This document shows positions 54,791-63,835 of a stretch of DNA of 64,000 nucleotides, piece after piece. A program made the translations under genes and the position numbers. A model generated the notes under the pieces. It worked only from the letters and a program-made list of their open reading frames with translations. It did not search any database and was not told the origin of the DNA. Source of the DNA: Corynebacterium tuberculostearicum SK141 (GTDB lineage: Bacteria; Actinomycetota; Actinomycetes; Mycobacteriales; Mycobacteriaceae); contig NZ_ACVP01000015.1 of the NCBI RefSeq assembly GCF_000175635.1, positions 62,001-126,000 on the forward strand. The letters are read 5' to 3'. The stretch's first letter is position 1; each line of letters starts with the position of its first letter.

Positions 54791-57700
54791 ATGCTTGGGA
54801 TCGGGGATACCCGCGTCATTGAGCCGTTGACCATGCCACTGCGGGATGCTGCGCCGCCGCTGCCCACCGGCAGCATCGAGGCCGAAGAAGTCCCGGAGGC
54901 GGTGCGCCCGCAACCGGTGCCGCTGGTGCGGCTGCTGCTTCCGGTGGTGATGATTGCGGCTATGCTCGGCATGGTCGCCCTCATGGTGTTAGGCGCTGGG
55001 GAATCCCGGCAGATTAGCCCGATGGCCTTGATGTTTCCATTGATGATGCTGGCGAGCATGGCCATGATGTTTGGGCCCAATAACAGCGGGCAGGATCCGG
55101 ATGAAACCCGGCGCACTTACCTGCGCCACATCAAAGCCTTGCGAGAAAAGGCGCTGCGCAATGCCTCGGCGCAGCGTGCACATGAAAGTTATCGCCACCC
55201 GGCGCCGGTGGAACTCAGCACTCTAGTCGGCTCGCGCCGCATGTGGGAGCGTGGCCCGGATGACTCGGACGCCCTCGAGGTACGCGTGGGAACTGGACCA
55301 ACGACTTTGTGCACCCCCATCAACGTGCCGGATTCGGGCGCCACGGAAGACCTAGACCCGGTGTGTGCGGTGAGCATGCGCCAGACCATTAAGGCGGTGG
55401 GCACCGTTCCCGATATGCCAGTGGTTATCCAACTGCAGGCCTTTCGCTTCTTGTCCGTGTCCGGAATGGCGTCGACTCGGGGCGAAGAGCCCGCAGATCC
55501 CTCCCGCGATATGGTGCGCGCAATGGTGCTGCAGATGGCGTTGGCGCATGGCCCGGAAACCTGCGGTATCGAGGCCATCGGTGGCCAGTGGGAGTGGCTG
55601 AAGTGGCTGCCCCATGCGCGCACACCGGAAAAGGCGCGCTTTCGCATCCTCATAGTCGATGGCGTGCTGACCACGGGAACCGAAGACTTCTTCCACGATG
55701 ATTCCTATACCACCATCATTGAGGTTGGTGGGGCGCCGTCTTCGGCGCTGGGGGTACGCGCCGAGCACGAAGGGCTAAGCCTCGTGGCAGGGGAGCAGCT
55801 GCAGGTGGTCACCGCGGCAGGGGTGGAAGACCTTGGTTCTCCCGATGGGATGAGTGTGGCCGGCGCGACGTTGCTCGCGCGCAGTATGGCCTCCTACCGC
55901 CGCCCCGATAGCACTTCCGGCCGGCGCGGCAGTGACCTTATGGGCCTTCTGGGCTATCGCGATGTGGAAGAGCTAGCGGCTAGCGGCATGTGGCATGGCC
56001 GGGAGGGCTCGGCGCGACTCATGGTGCCCATCGGCATCGATACGGTGGGCCAGCCCGTCACGGTGGATCTCAAGGAATCTGCCCACGGCGGTATGGGCCC
56101 GCATGGCCTGTGCATCGGTGCGACTGGCAGCGGAAAGTCAGAGCTGCTGCGCACCCTTGTCACCGCGCTGGCGGCTACCCATAGTCCGGACGAGCTCAAC
56201 CTCGTGCTCGTGGACTTCAAGGGCGGCGCGACATTCTTAGGATGCGACCGCCTGCCGCATACTTCCGCGGTGATCACCAACCTGGAAGAGGAATCTACGC
56301 TGGTAGAGCGCATGTATGATGCCATCTCTGGCGAGATGAACCGACGCCAAGAGCTGCTGCGCACCGCCGGAAACTTTGCCAATGTCAGTGAGTACAACGC
56401 TTCTGTCACCGCCGTGCGTGAGCACGGGCCCTTGCCGGCCTTGGTTATCGTCGTCGATGAGTTCTCGGAGCTTTTGGGCCAGCACCCGGACTTCGCGGAA
56501 CTCTTCGTCGCCGTCGGCCGCTTGGGGCGCAGTCTCCACGTGCACCTGCTTTTAGCCTCCCAAAGGCTCGAAGAAGGCCGCTTGCGGGGGCTAGATTCCC
56601 ACTTGTCCTACCGAATCGGCCTGAAAACCTTCTCCGCAGCGGAATCCCGCCAGGTATTGGGCGTAACCGATGCCTACCACCTGCCCGGCCAGCCCGGCGC
56701 GGGCTACCTCAAATCCGATGCTGAGGCCTTGACCCGCTTCCAAGCTTCCTACGTGTCTGGGCCCCTGCCGCGCCGGGCGCTTGCCGAGGCTTCCGGGGAC
56801 CACCCCGCCCCAACCCGCGGCCGCGTGCAGCTCTTTCATGGCTGGTCCCAGGAAGATGACAATACTAGCGCTGCGGTGGTTCTCGATGACTCCACCACTG
56901 TGCTTACCGAGGTCGTTCGCGCCGCTGCGGAAGAAGCCCAGTTGCGCGATCAATCGGCGCACCGCATCTGGCTGCCGCCGCTACCACCGGTCATTGAGCT
57001 ATCCGCGCTGCCAGGGCTTTCCGGTGTACAAGCTGTGGGTGCAGTCTCGCCCGCAGCAGACCAAAGGCAGCTGTGCGCGCCCATCGGCATTATCGATAGG
57101 CCGTATTACCAACGCCAGGATGAGCTGATTATTGATTTCACCCAGCACGGCGGACACATGGCACTGTGCGGTGGCCCGCAGTCCGGTAAATCGAGTGCGC
57201 TGCGCACGATCGTCTCTGCGCTAGCTCTACGGCATGACCCGCAGACGGCGCGCTTCTACGTCATCGATCTTGGCGGTGGTCAGCTAACGTCCCTAGAGCG
57301 CCTGCCCCACGTGGCCGGAGTTGCCGGGCGCGAGGAGGGCGAAAAGGTACGGCGCATCGTCGACGAAGTAGCTGGGTTTATCCGCCGCCCAGAACGGTGC
57401 GCAACCTTCCTTGTCATTGATGGCTGGCACCACATTGGTACCTCTAACGCGGAGTTTGAAGACATAGCGGAGAAGGTCACCGAGATCGTTGCCGATGGCG
57501 CCTCCGCCCACGTACATGTCGTCATTGCCACTTCGCGGTGGACCACGATGCGCCCGGCTATCCGCGACCTCATTGCTAATCGCCTCGAGCTGCGCCTGGG
57601 TGAGGCTTTGGATTCGCTCATCGACCGCAAACTACAGCAAAAGCTCCCCAGCGCACCGGGCCGTGGGCTCACCTTGGCGGGTGAAAATATGCTCTTAGCT

Positions 57701-58510
57701 CGCACCTCCAACCAGGACATCGCCCACATCTGCCGCGTGCATGCTGCGGCTGACCCAGTTCCACAGCTCAAGATGCTGCCCGCCGTGCTTACCCCGTCCG
57801 CACTCGCGGCTCAAGGGGGTGTGCCCACCGGCGAGATCGCCTGGGGCATCGGCGGGCGCGACCTCGATACACTGACCTGGAATCCGTCTCGTGAGCCGCA
57901 CCTTGTGGCAATCGGGGCGCAGGGCTGTGGCAAGTCCACCTTCCTGGCGCAGATCATGCGCGGTATTAGTGCCTTTGCGCGCGAAGACGCCCGGCTCGTC
58001 GTCATCGACCAGCGCCGAGCCCATCTGGGAACCTTGGACCAGAACATGGTTGCTGCCTACGCCGCGACGCAGTCGAGTGCGCAAGAGACCATTGTCGATA
58101 CAGTCCGGACCCTGGAATCTCGCCTGCCTGGCCCGGACATTACCCCGGCGCAGCTCACCGCACGAGATTGGTGGCAGGGCCCAGACATTTACCTAGTCAT
58201 CGATGATGCGGACCTGCTGAGCGATATCGCTCTCTCGCCGCTATTGGAGTTGCTTCCCCATGCCCGCGACATTGGCCTGCACCTTGTTATCGCTCGCAAA
58301 TCCGGCGGCATCGGCCGTGCCCTCTTTGGCCAATTCTTTTCCGCGGTGCGCGATCTGCAGCCGGCGCTGCTGCTTTTCGACGCCGACCGGGACGAAGGAA
58401 CCATCTTCGGACTCAAGCCCTGCCACCAACCACCCGGGCGCGGTCAGTGGAGCATCCGCGGTGAAAACCTCGGCGTCGCCCAAGCGGTGTACCTAGAAGG
58501 AGAAAAGTAA
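54791..58510 (+). CDS. eccC: Type VII secretion ATPase EccC (fused EccCa-EccCb)
   Basis: Motor of the secretion system, 1239 residues. Two membrane helices lie near residues 37-57 and 68-86. Three FtsK/SpoIIIE domains follow, all with intact P-loops: GATGSGKS near 443, GGPQSGKS near 793 and GAQGCGKST near 1041. Walker B-type strands are LVLVDFKGG and ALVIVVDEF in domain 1, FYVIDLGGG and FLVIDGW in domain 2, and LVVIDQRR and YLVIDDAD in domain 3. The domains are in one chain, as in ESX-4. The next gene starts right after its stop. Confidence 0.96.
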   Translation: MLGIGDTRVIEPLTMPLRDAAPPLPTGSIEAEEVPEAVRPQPVPLVRLLLPVVMIAAMLGMVALMVLGAGESRQISPMALMFPLMMLASMAMMFGPNNSGQDPDETRRTYLRHIKALREKALRNASAQRAHESYRHPAPVELSTLVGSRRMWERGPDDSDALEVRVGTGPTTLCTPINVPDSGATEDLDPVCAVSMRQTIKAVGTVPDMPVVIQLQAFRFLSVSGMASTRGEEPADPSRDMVRAMVLQMALAHGPETCGIEAIGGQWEWLKWLPHARTPEKARFRILIVDGVLTTGTEDFFHDDSYTTIIEVGGAPSSALGVRAEHEGLSLVAGEQLQVVTAAGVEDLGSPDGMSVAGATLLARSMASYRRPDSTSGRRGSDLMGLLGYRDVEELAASGMWHGREGSARLMVPIGIDTVGQPVTVDLKESAHGGMGPHGLCIGATGSGKSELLRTLVTALAATHSPDELNLVLVDFKGGATFLGCDRLPHTSAVITNLEEESTLVERMYDAISGEMNRRQELLRTAGNFANVSEYNASVTAVREHGPLPALVIVVDEFSELLGQHPDFAELFVAVGRLGRSLHVHLLLASQRLEEGRLRGLDSHLSYRIGLKTFSAAESRQVLGVTDAYHLPGQPGAGYLKSDAEALTRFQASYVSGPLPRRALAEASGDHPAPTRGRVQLFHGWSQEDDNTSAAVVLDDSTTVLTEVVRAAAEEAQLRDQSAHRIWLPPLPPVIELSALPGLSGVQAVGAVSPAADQRQLCAPIGIIDRPYYQRQDELIIDFTQHGGHMALCGGPQSGKSSALRTIVSALALRHDPQTARFYVIDLGGGQLTSLERLPHVAGVAGREEGEKVRRIVDEVAGFIRRPERCATFLVIDGWHHIGTSNAEFEDIAEKVTEIVADGASAHVHVVIATSRWTTMRPAIRDLIANRLELRLGEALDSLIDRKLQQKLPSAPGRGLTLAGENMLLARTSNQDIAHICRVHAAADPVPQLKMLPAVLTPSALAAQGGVPTGEIAWGIGGRDLDTLTWNPSREPHLVAIGAQGCGKSTFLAQIMRGISAFAREDARLVVIDQRRAHLGTLDQNMVAAYAATQSSAQETIVDTVRTLESRLPGPDITPAQLTARDWWQGPDIYLVIDDADLLSDIALSPLLELLPHARDIGLHLVIARKSGGIGRALFGQFFSAVRDLQPALLLFDADRDEGTIFGLKPCHQPPGRGQWSIRGENLGVAQAVYLEGEK

Positions 58511-59635
58511 ATGACCACCAATCTCAGCGCGCATACGCCAACCGACACCCCTATCCCTACTGGTGGGGAGACCACCGCCGGCCCCATTACCGTCACCATC
58601 CTGGATGCGGCCACAATCTTTGAAGGGCCCGAAACGGTCTATCGCTATGACCTGCCGGGAACCGGCATTGTGGAAGGCTGGGCCTTAGGCCAAGTCATGG
58701 ATCAGATATCCAAGATGGCGGGACCGTCCTGGCCCGACGTGGAAGCCTGCGTGGTGGCAGACTCTTCCGGCACGGGAATTGCGCAGGAAGCCACCTCTAT
58801 TATCTGCCGGCAATTGGAAGTCACCGGGGTGCACCTCATCGACCCAGAACCAACCATCTCCCCGCTAGCCGCCCCGGACCCACTCGGTCCGCCTCCTCAC
58901 CCGGTTCCTGAAGCCACTGATTCGGCACCTCCCACTACGGTGATGGAGGCACCTGCTTATGACGAACCGGTAACGCCACGCTGGACCGACCGCCTGCGCG
59001 GTTGGCTCGGAGCCATCGATATCTTTCATGTGGCAATTGCCGTGGTCATCATCGCCGTGGCTGGGGCTTCTTGGTGGGCCATCGGTGCCCAAGCTTCAGG
59101 TGAAGGCGACGCCGCTCCGGATGCATCGCACCCGCAACCCCGCGCTGCCGAGCCAAGCGGCGATGGTGCGGCGGAGTTCGCGCCGGCCTCGCCGCAACCG
59201 GGAATGCCAGGCGCGTCAGATTCCGGCAGCGAGGAATTGAACCCAGGCGAAAAGCGCTTAGACGTGGAAGGAATGTCAGTAGTAGTCCCCAGTGGGTTCC
59301 ACACCAAGGTAGAAGATGGTCTGGTCACCGCCACCGGGAAAGACCCGAACCTACGCATCCTGCTGGCGGCGGATGAGATGTTTAACGTGCCGGCGGATGC
59401 CCTGTTCAAAGAAATTCACGCGCAGGTCGACGAAGATCCGACGCTTCGCGATGCCACCGATGAGGCAGGGCGCCTGACCTATACCGAAGACCCCGGGGAC
59501 GGCTCCTTGGTGGAATGGACCACTTGGGAAGACCGAGGCCACCAGATGTCCGTGGGGTGCCATACCCGGCATAACTCCAACGCCGTTCAAAAGGCTGCCT
59601 GCCGCATGGCCACGGAAAGTCTGGTTAAAAAATAG
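58511..59635 (+). CDS. Type VII secretion-associated protein, Rv3446c-like
   Basis: 374 residues. An N-terminal domain (about 1-125, TVTILDAATIFEGPETVYRYD) is followed by a Pro-rich linker, a membrane helix near 175-195 (DIFHVAIAVVIIAVAGASWW), and a Pro/Ala/Ser-rich stretch. The extracellular C-terminal domain of about 130 residues (GEKRLDVEGMSVVVPSGFHT) resembles the C-terminal domain of Rv3446c-type ESX-4 proteins. It begins immediately after the eccC stop with AGAAGGAGAAAAG upstream. Its molecular role is not known. Confidence 0.8.
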   Translation: MTTNLSAHTPTDTPIPTGGETTAGPITVTILDAATIFEGPETVYRYDLPGTGIVEGWALGQVMDQISKMAGPSWPDVEACVVADSSGTGIAQEATSIICRQLEVTGVHLIDPEPTISPLAAPDPLGPPPHPVPEATDSAPPTTVMEAPAYDEPVTPRWTDRLRGWLGAIDIFHVAIAVVIIAVAGASWWAIGAQASGEGDAAPDASHPQPRAAEPSGDGAAEFAPASPQPGMPGASDSGSEELNPGEKRLDVEGMSVVVPSGFHTKVEDGLVTATGKDPNLRILLAADEMFNVPADALFKEIHAQVDEDPTLRDATDEAGRLTYTEDPGDGSLVEWTTWEDRGHQMSVGCHTRHNSNAVQKAACRMATESLVKK

Positions 59636-59658
59636 TCTCAAAAACTTTGCCTCAGCCA

Positions 59659-59687
59659 GGAACCGTTTGGCGGAAAGTTCAGTCCAA
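59659..59687 (+). promoter_or_regulatory. ECF sigma-like promoter of the WXG100 pair
   Basis: GGAACC (59659-59664), 17 bp, GTCCAA (59682-59687). The 41-bp stretch 59659-59699 recurs with 34 of 41 identities at 63795-63835. GGAAC -35 boxes are typical of ECF sigma factors, and SigM controls esxT-esxU in M. tuberculosis. A TTTTTCGGGGGAAA box follows at 59724-59737. Confidence 0.65.
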
Positions 59688-59777
59688 TAAAGGTGAGAAA
59701 GCACAGATGCGAAGCACAGCTGCTTTTTCGGGGGAAATACACACAATCTCATCCGCCCTAAGGAGGGGCGCACTCTT

Positions 59778-60092
59778 ATGTCTCAGACTTTCAAGACACA
59801 AGCCGATGTCATGGTTGCCACCGCTGGCAAAGTCGATAACACCAACGATGAAGTCCAAGGCGAGCTCACCCGCCTGCAGGGCGTCGTCGACTCCGTCCGT
59901 GGCAGCTGGGTTGGCCAGGCGCAGGTCTCCTTCGATGACCTGATGCAGCGCTACAACACCTCTGCACAGCAGCTGCGCGAGGCCTTGGCCTCTATCTCTG
60001 ACAATATCCGCAGCAACGCCCACAACTTCGACAACGTGGAAGCAGAAAACACCCAGGCATTCTCCAACGTGGGCGGCGGCCTCGCCCTCTAA
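59778..60092 (+). CDS. WXG100 protein (CFP-10-like ESX-4 substrate)
   Basis: 104 residues, a helical hairpin with the turn motif WVG (SWVGQAQVSFDD, W near residue 47). No signal peptide; such proteins are exported as dimers by type VII machinery. AAGGAGG lies 10 nt before the ATG. The C-terminus EAENTQAFSNVGGGLAL fits the flexible export-signal end (YxxxD/E-like, though the Tyr is not evident). It probably pairs with the next gene product. Confidence 0.9.
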   Translation: MSQTFKTQADVMVATAGKVDNTNDEVQGELTRLQGVVDSVRGSWVGQAQVSFDDLMQRYNTSAQQLREALASISDNIRSNAHNFDNVEAENTQAFSNVGGGLAL

Positions 60093-60161
60093 ACCGCACC
60101 GCACACTTCACTACTCCGCAGCCCAAAAGCTATAGATTCACAGAAGGGAATCAACCACCAC

Positions 60162-60449
60162 ATGTCCGAGATCAAGTACGAATTCGGTGCCATTTCTTCC
60201 GCCGCAGCCGACATCAACGCCACCTCTGGTCGCATCAACAGCACCTTGGCAGACCTGAAGGCGCGCCTACAGCCGATGGTAAGCACCTGGGAGGGTGAGT
60301 CCGCCGTGGCTTATAACCAAGCGCAGGCCAAGTGGGACAAGGCGTCCCAGGAACTCAACACCGTCCTCGCCACCATCTCCAAGACCGTTTCGCAAGGCAA
60401 CGATGCGATGAGCGACGTCAACCGTCGCGCCGCCGCAAGCTGGGGTTAA
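60162..60449 (+). CDS. WXG100 protein (ESAT-6-like ESX-4 substrate)
   Basis: 95 residues, the family's usual length, with the WEG turn near residue 43 (STWEGESAVAYNQAQAKW) between two helices. AAGGGA precedes the ATG. With the preceding gene it is the likely EsxT/EsxU-type heterodimer. After its stop codon the same frame stays open for 43 codons, but nothing suggests that these are translated. Confidence 0.92.
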   Translation: MSEIKYEFGAISSAAADINATSGRINSTLADLKARLQPMVSTWEGESAVAYNQAQAKWDKASQELNTVLATISKTVSQGNDAMSDVNRRAAASWG

Positions 60450-60639
60450 AACCGCACCCTGTTTGCACGGTTCCACGCTGTCCCCGTCGGGGCTGCGGTG
60501 CCACTGACCACACCCGCGTGGCAGGAGGCGGACGCAGCCGCAGCCTTGGCCAAGAAACCAGCGTGGCTATTCCTTTTCTAGTCCGTACCCACGAGCCGGC
60601 ACCTCCCGTTTGAGCCGCGGAAGTGCCGGTTTCGGTGTT
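60450..60639 (+). other. Spacer between the ESX-4 locus and rplM
   Basis: Contains a hairpin with arms CCGGCAC (60596-60602) and GTGCCGG (60623-60629) followed by TTTCGGTGTTTTGG, which may terminate the WXG100 transcript. The remainder shows no supported gene. Confidence 0.5.
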
Positions 60640-60669
60640 TTGGTCTTTGGGCAGGTGAGCAAGTAGGGT
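60640..60669 (+). promoter_or_regulatory. rplM promoter candidate
   Basis: TTGGTC (60640-60645), 18 bp, TAGGGT (60664-60669). It lacks the GCGGTTTGRAAAAC context of the other translation promoters. The leader would be about 130 nt. Confidence 0.5.
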
Positions 60670-60804
60670 AGGAGACCTATGTGTTCGCTCGTCGGCAAGC
60701 AGCTGGCGAAGCGCTCCCTGCAGGTCTCCACCGGCCGCTGTATGGGAGTGAATGGATGCTTAGCGCTGGCCGGCAGTTCCGAGACAGACTTTCAAGGAGT
60801 CAAA

Positions 60805-61248
60805 TTGTCTACTTTCCACCCAAAGAGCGGTGACATCACCCGCAAGTGGTACGTCATCGACGCTACTGATGTGGTGCTGGGCAAGCTCGCTTCCACCGTT
60901 GCAGACCTGCTGCGCGGCAAGCACAAGCCACAGTTCGCACCGAACGTTGACGCTGGTGACCACGTCATCATCATCAACGCTGACAAGATCCACGTTTCTT
61001 CCACCAAGCGCGGCCGCGAGATGCGCTACCGCCACTCCGGTTACCCGGGCGGCCTGAAGTCCATGACCCTGGGTCAGTCTTTGGACGCCAACCCGGTTCG
61101 CGTTATCGAAGAATCCGTTGCCGGCATGATGCCGCACAACAAGCTCTCCCGCGCTTCCATCAAGAAGCTGCACGTCTTCGCAGGCGAAGAGCACCCGTAC
61201 GCCGGCCAGAAGCCGGAAACCTTCGAGTTTAAGCAGGTGGCACAGTAA
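60805..61248 (+). CDS. rplM: 50S ribosomal protein L13
   Basis: 147 residues from a TTG start at 60805, set by AAGGAGT 5 nt upstream and the family N-terminus ([19 protein letters not shown]). [20 protein letters not shown] and [16 protein letters not shown] [16 protein letters not shown] are diagnostic. L13 is an early assembly protein. A longer frame from 60679 runs through the leader and is rejected. Confidence 0.97.
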   Translation: MSTFHPKSGDITRKWYVIDATDVVLGKLASTVADLLRGKHKPQFAPNVDAGDHVIIINADKIHVSSTKRGREMRYRHSGYPGGLKSMTLGQSLDANPVRVIEESVAGMMPHNKLSRASIKKLHVFAGEEHPYAGQKPETFEFKQVAQ

Positions 61249-61781
61249 TGTCTGAGCAGAACATCGACAACAACGTAGCCGACGCTGCTGACATCGCTGC
61301 AGCAAGCGCCGCTACCGAAGAGTTCACCAACACCATCGGTGATTCCATCGCACCGGCCGAGACCGAAGAGGTCGAGGCTGCCGCTCCGGTACACGAGGGC
61401 CCGATCCAGACCGTCGGTCGCCGTAAGCGCGCCGTCGCACGTGTTCGCCTCGTTGCTGGCTCCGGCCAGATTGTGGTTAACGGCCGCGAGTTCGGCGAGT
61501 ACTTCCCGAACAAGCTGCACCAGCAGGACATCCTGCTGCCGCTGACCCTCCTGGAGCGCGAGAACCAGTTCGACCTCAAGGTCACCGTCAACGGTGGCGG
61601 CCCGACCGGTCAGGCTGGCGCCCTGCGTCTGGCTATCGCTCGTGCACTGAACATCTACAACCCGGCTGACCGCACCGCCCTCAAGAAGGCTGGTCTGCTC
61701 ACCCGAGATGCTCGTGCAGTTGAGCGTAAGAAGGCTGGTCTGCACAAGGCACGTCGCGCACCGCAGTACTCCAAGCGTTAA
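61248..61781 (+). CDS. rpsI: 30S ribosomal protein S9
   Basis: 177 residues. The C-terminal 130 are the S9 domain ([29 protein letters not shown]-like [20 protein letters not shown]; ending in the SKR tail that contacts P-site tRNA). The N-terminal 50-residue acidic Ala-rich extension is common in actinobacteria. TAATG overlap with rplM. Confidence 0.97.
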   Translation: MSEQNIDNNVADAADIAAASAATEEFTNTIGDSIAPAETEEVEAAAPVHEGPIQTVGRRKRAVARVRLVAGSGQIVVNGREFGEYFPNKLHQQDILLPLTLLERENQFDLKVTVNGGGPTGQAGALRLAIARALNIYNPADRTALKKAGLLTRDARAVERKKAGLHKARRAPQYSKR

Positions 61782-61813
61782 TCTCGCTTCTACTGCGCGC
61801 GCAAGCGCAACGC

Positions 61814-61857
61814 AAAGCCGCTGCTTCCTTTGGGAGGCGGCGGCTTTCGTCGTTTTT
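61814..61857 (+). terminator. rplM-rpsI terminator
   Basis: AAAGCCGCTGCTTCC / GGAGGCGGCGGCTTT with two G-T pairs and a TTTG loop, followed by CGTCGTTTTT. Confidence 0.88.
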
Positions 61858-61893
61858 GAGCTTTGGCAGAGGAGAACGACACCTCTGCATGGT

Positions 61894-61911
61894 AGTACTA
61901 TATGTGGTACT
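61894..61911. promoter_or_regulatory. Inverted repeat before the hicA remnant
   Basis: AGTAC (61894-61898) and GTACT (61907-61911) around TATATGTG. HicB antitoxins bind operator DNA in their own promoter, so this is a candidate site. The AT-rich centre could also be a -10. Confidence 0.45.
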
Positions 61912-61919
61912 GATTAGTT

Positions 61920-62036
61920 GTGGGTAGCAGCGTAGAAGAAATCTTGGCCAAAATGAAAAGAAGCCCAGCAAACGCCACCTTTTTGGAACTTCTTAAAGCG
62001 GTACAAAAACTACAAACAGAGCAAGAAAGAAGATAA
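61920..62036 (+). pseudogene. HicA toxin remnant with internal deletion
   Basis: A 38-codon frame (GTG start at 61920) ending 2 bp before hicB. Its first part, VEEILAKMKRSPANATFLEL, resembles the N-terminus of actinobacterial HicA toxins; its end, KAVQKLQTEQERR, resembles their C-terminal helix. The middle of about 40 residues, with the catalytic His and the RNA-binding core, is missing without breaking the frame. It should be inactive. Identification rests on recalled family sequence and on position, so it needs an alignment. It could instead be an unrelated small gene. Confidence 0.55.
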
Positions 62037-62038
62037 AA

Positions 62039-62365
62039 ATGGACGTCAGCAAATACACCTATCAAGTCTTCTGGTCTGAAGAGGATAATGAGTTTGTGGC
62101 GACGGTTGCCGAGTTTCCTTCACTATCGTGGCTGGATTCTGACCGTAGCTGTGCAGAGCAGGAACTTCTGAAGTTGGTTGCGGAAGTAGTAGAAGATATG
62201 CAGGTGTCAGGAGAAACCATCCCTCAGCCGTTGGGGGCTCGGTCATATTCGGGAAAATTTAACGTTCGAACCTCTCCGTCGCTGCATCGCAAGCTAGTGA
62301 TGGAAGCAAGGACGGAAGGAATTTCACTCAACGCATTGATAAACCAGAAGCTTGCCTCCGCCTAA
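62039..62365 (+). CDS. hicB: HicB family antitoxin
   Basis: 108 residues. The N-terminal HicB fold is clear (YTYQVFWSEEDNEFVATVAE followed by FPSLSW and a helix EQELLKLVAEVVEDM). The C-terminal ribbon-helix-helix DNA-binding part reads FNVRTSPSLHRKLVMEARTE and GISLNALINQKLA. It normally neutralises HicA and represses the operon. Here the toxin gene just upstream appears deleted, so this may persist as a solo regulator. The DNA is more A+T-rich than its neighbours, as expected for an acquired module. Confidence 0.85.
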   Translation: MDVSKYTYQVFWSEEDNEFVATVAEFPSLSWLDSDRSCAEQELLKLVAEVVEDMQVSGETIPQPLGARSYSGKFNVRTSPSLHRKLVMEARTEGISLNALINQKLASA

Positions 62366-62413
62366 ACCGCCCCAACATGCAATCGATGGGCACAGGAGTG
62401 CATAATTGACTGC

Positions 62414-63757
62414 ATGACTCGACTTTTTGGAACCGATGGCGTTCGCGGCCTCGCGAACAAGAAGCTGACCCCAATTCTGGCCTTGCAACTAGGCCAGGCT
62501 GCTGCGGAGGTATTTACCGCCAAGCGTGAATCCTATGAGCGCCAGCCGCTGGCCATTATTGGCCGCGACCCGCGTGTATCTGGCGAGATGCTGGATGCAG
62601 CGATTGCGTCCGGTCTGGCTTCCCGCGGCGTGGACGTGGTGCGCGTGGGTGTGCTGCCTACTCCGGCGATTGCCTTCCTGACGGATGACTATGGTGCGGA
62701 TCTCGGCGTGATGATTTCCGCTTCCCACAACCCGATGCCAGACAACGGCATCAAGTTCTTCTCCGCAGGCGGTAAGAAGCTGCCGGACGAGGTAGAAGAT
62801 CAGATTCAGGCCACCATGGAGAACCTCACCGAGGATGGCCCGACCGGCACAAAGTTGGGCCGCATCATCTCGGAGGCCCCGGACGGACGCGAGCGCTACC
62901 TCAACCACTTGAAGGAAGTGGTCTCCACCGACCTCAGCGGCATCAAGGTGGTCGTAGACACCGCCAATGGTGCAGCTTCCAAGGTCGCTCCGATCGCCTA
63001 CGAGGCGGCTGGCGCAGAGGTTATTGCTATCCACAACAAGCCGAATGCCTTCAATATCAATGAGGACTGCGGTTCGACGCACATTGAAAAGGCACAGGCG
63101 GCCGTCGTCGAGCATGGCGCCGATCTGGGCCTGGCCCATGATGGCGACGCCGACCGTTGCCTGGCTGTGGATGCCGAGGGCAATGTTGTCGACGGTGACC
63201 AAATTATGGCGCTGCTGGCCGTAGGCATGAAGGAGGATAATGACCTGCGCTACAACACTCTTGTAGCAACCGTCATGTCTAACCTGGGCCTGAAGCTAGC
63301 CATGCAGGAGCAAGGCATCGAGGTGCGCCACACCGCAGTAGGCGACCGCTACGTGCTGGAAGAGCTTAACCGCGGCGATTTCTCCTTGGGCGGCGAGCAG
63401 TCTGGTCACGTCGTGTTGCCAGATGATTGCACGACTGGCGACGGCACGCTTACTGGCCTGTCCATTATGGCGCGCATGGCCAAGTCCGGGAAGTCCCTAA
63501 AGGAATTGGCATCGGTGATGACCGTGCTGCCGCAGGTCCTCATTAACGTGCCGGTTTCTGATAAGGGTGTCATCATGGACGCCCCTGAGGTACAAGAAGC
63601 CATTGCCCAGGCCGAGGAAGAACTCGGCGAAACCGGCCGCGTCCTGTTGCGCCCCTCCGGCACTGAGGAGGTTTTCCGCGTCATGGTGGAGGCCGCCGAT
63701 AAGGAGCAGGCACGCAAGGTTGCCGGGAGGCTTTCCGCCATCGTTTCCTCGGTCTAG
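62414..63757 (+). CDS. glmM: Phosphoglucosamine mutase
   Basis: Converts glucosamine 6-phosphate to glucosamine 1-phosphate for peptidoglycan precursors. 447 residues. The phosphoserine loop [12 protein letters not shown] is near residues 99-110, metal-binding [11 protein letters not shown] near 243, and the phosphate-binding [14 protein letters not shown] near the end. CATAAT ends 7 bp before the ATG, so the mRNA may be leaderless. The rplM-rpsI-glmM order is conserved in actinobacteria. Confidence 0.97.
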   Translation: MTRLFGTDGVRGLANKKLTPILALQLGQAAAEVFTAKRESYERQPLAIIGRDPRVSGEMLDAAIASGLASRGVDVVRVGVLPTPAIAFLTDDYGADLGVMISASHNPMPDNGIKFFSAGGKKLPDEVEDQIQATMENLTEDGPTGTKLGRIISEAPDGRERYLNHLKEVVSTDLSGIKVVVDTANGAASKVAPIAYEAAGAEVIAIHNKPNAFNINEDCGSTHIEKAQAAVVEHGADLGLAHDGDADRCLAVDAEGNVVDGDQIMALLAVGMKEDNDLRYNTLVATVMSNLGLKLAMQEQGIEVRHTAVGDRYVLEELNRGDFSLGGEQSGHVVLPDDCTTGDGTLTGLSIMARMAKSGKSLKELASVMTVLPQVLINVPVSDKGVIMDAPEVQEAIAQAEEELGETGRVLLRPSGTEEVFRVMVEAADKEQARKVAGRLSAIVSSV

Positions 63758-63794
63758 CGCAACTGCCGGGTGCGGAAGAATTTTGGCATCCTAG

Positions 63795-63835
63795 GGAACC
63801 ATTTGGCGCAATCCCCAGTCCAATGAAGGTGAGAA
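63795..63835 (+). promoter_or_regulatory. Second copy of the ECF-like promoter element
   Basis: GGAACC (63795-63800), 17 bp, GTCCAA (63818-63823), then AATGAAGGTGAGAA. It matches the element before the WXG100 pair at 34 of 41 positions. TTTGGGGGAATACAC (63853-63867) follows, also paralleling the WXG100 upstream region. Confidence 0.65.

Noticed and set aside
60450..60581. Frame open for 43 codons directly after the stop of the second WXG100 gene
   Set aside because: Could suggest stop read-through or a lost C-terminal extension, but WXG100 proteins of 95 residues are complete, and open frames of this length are common in GC-rich DNA.
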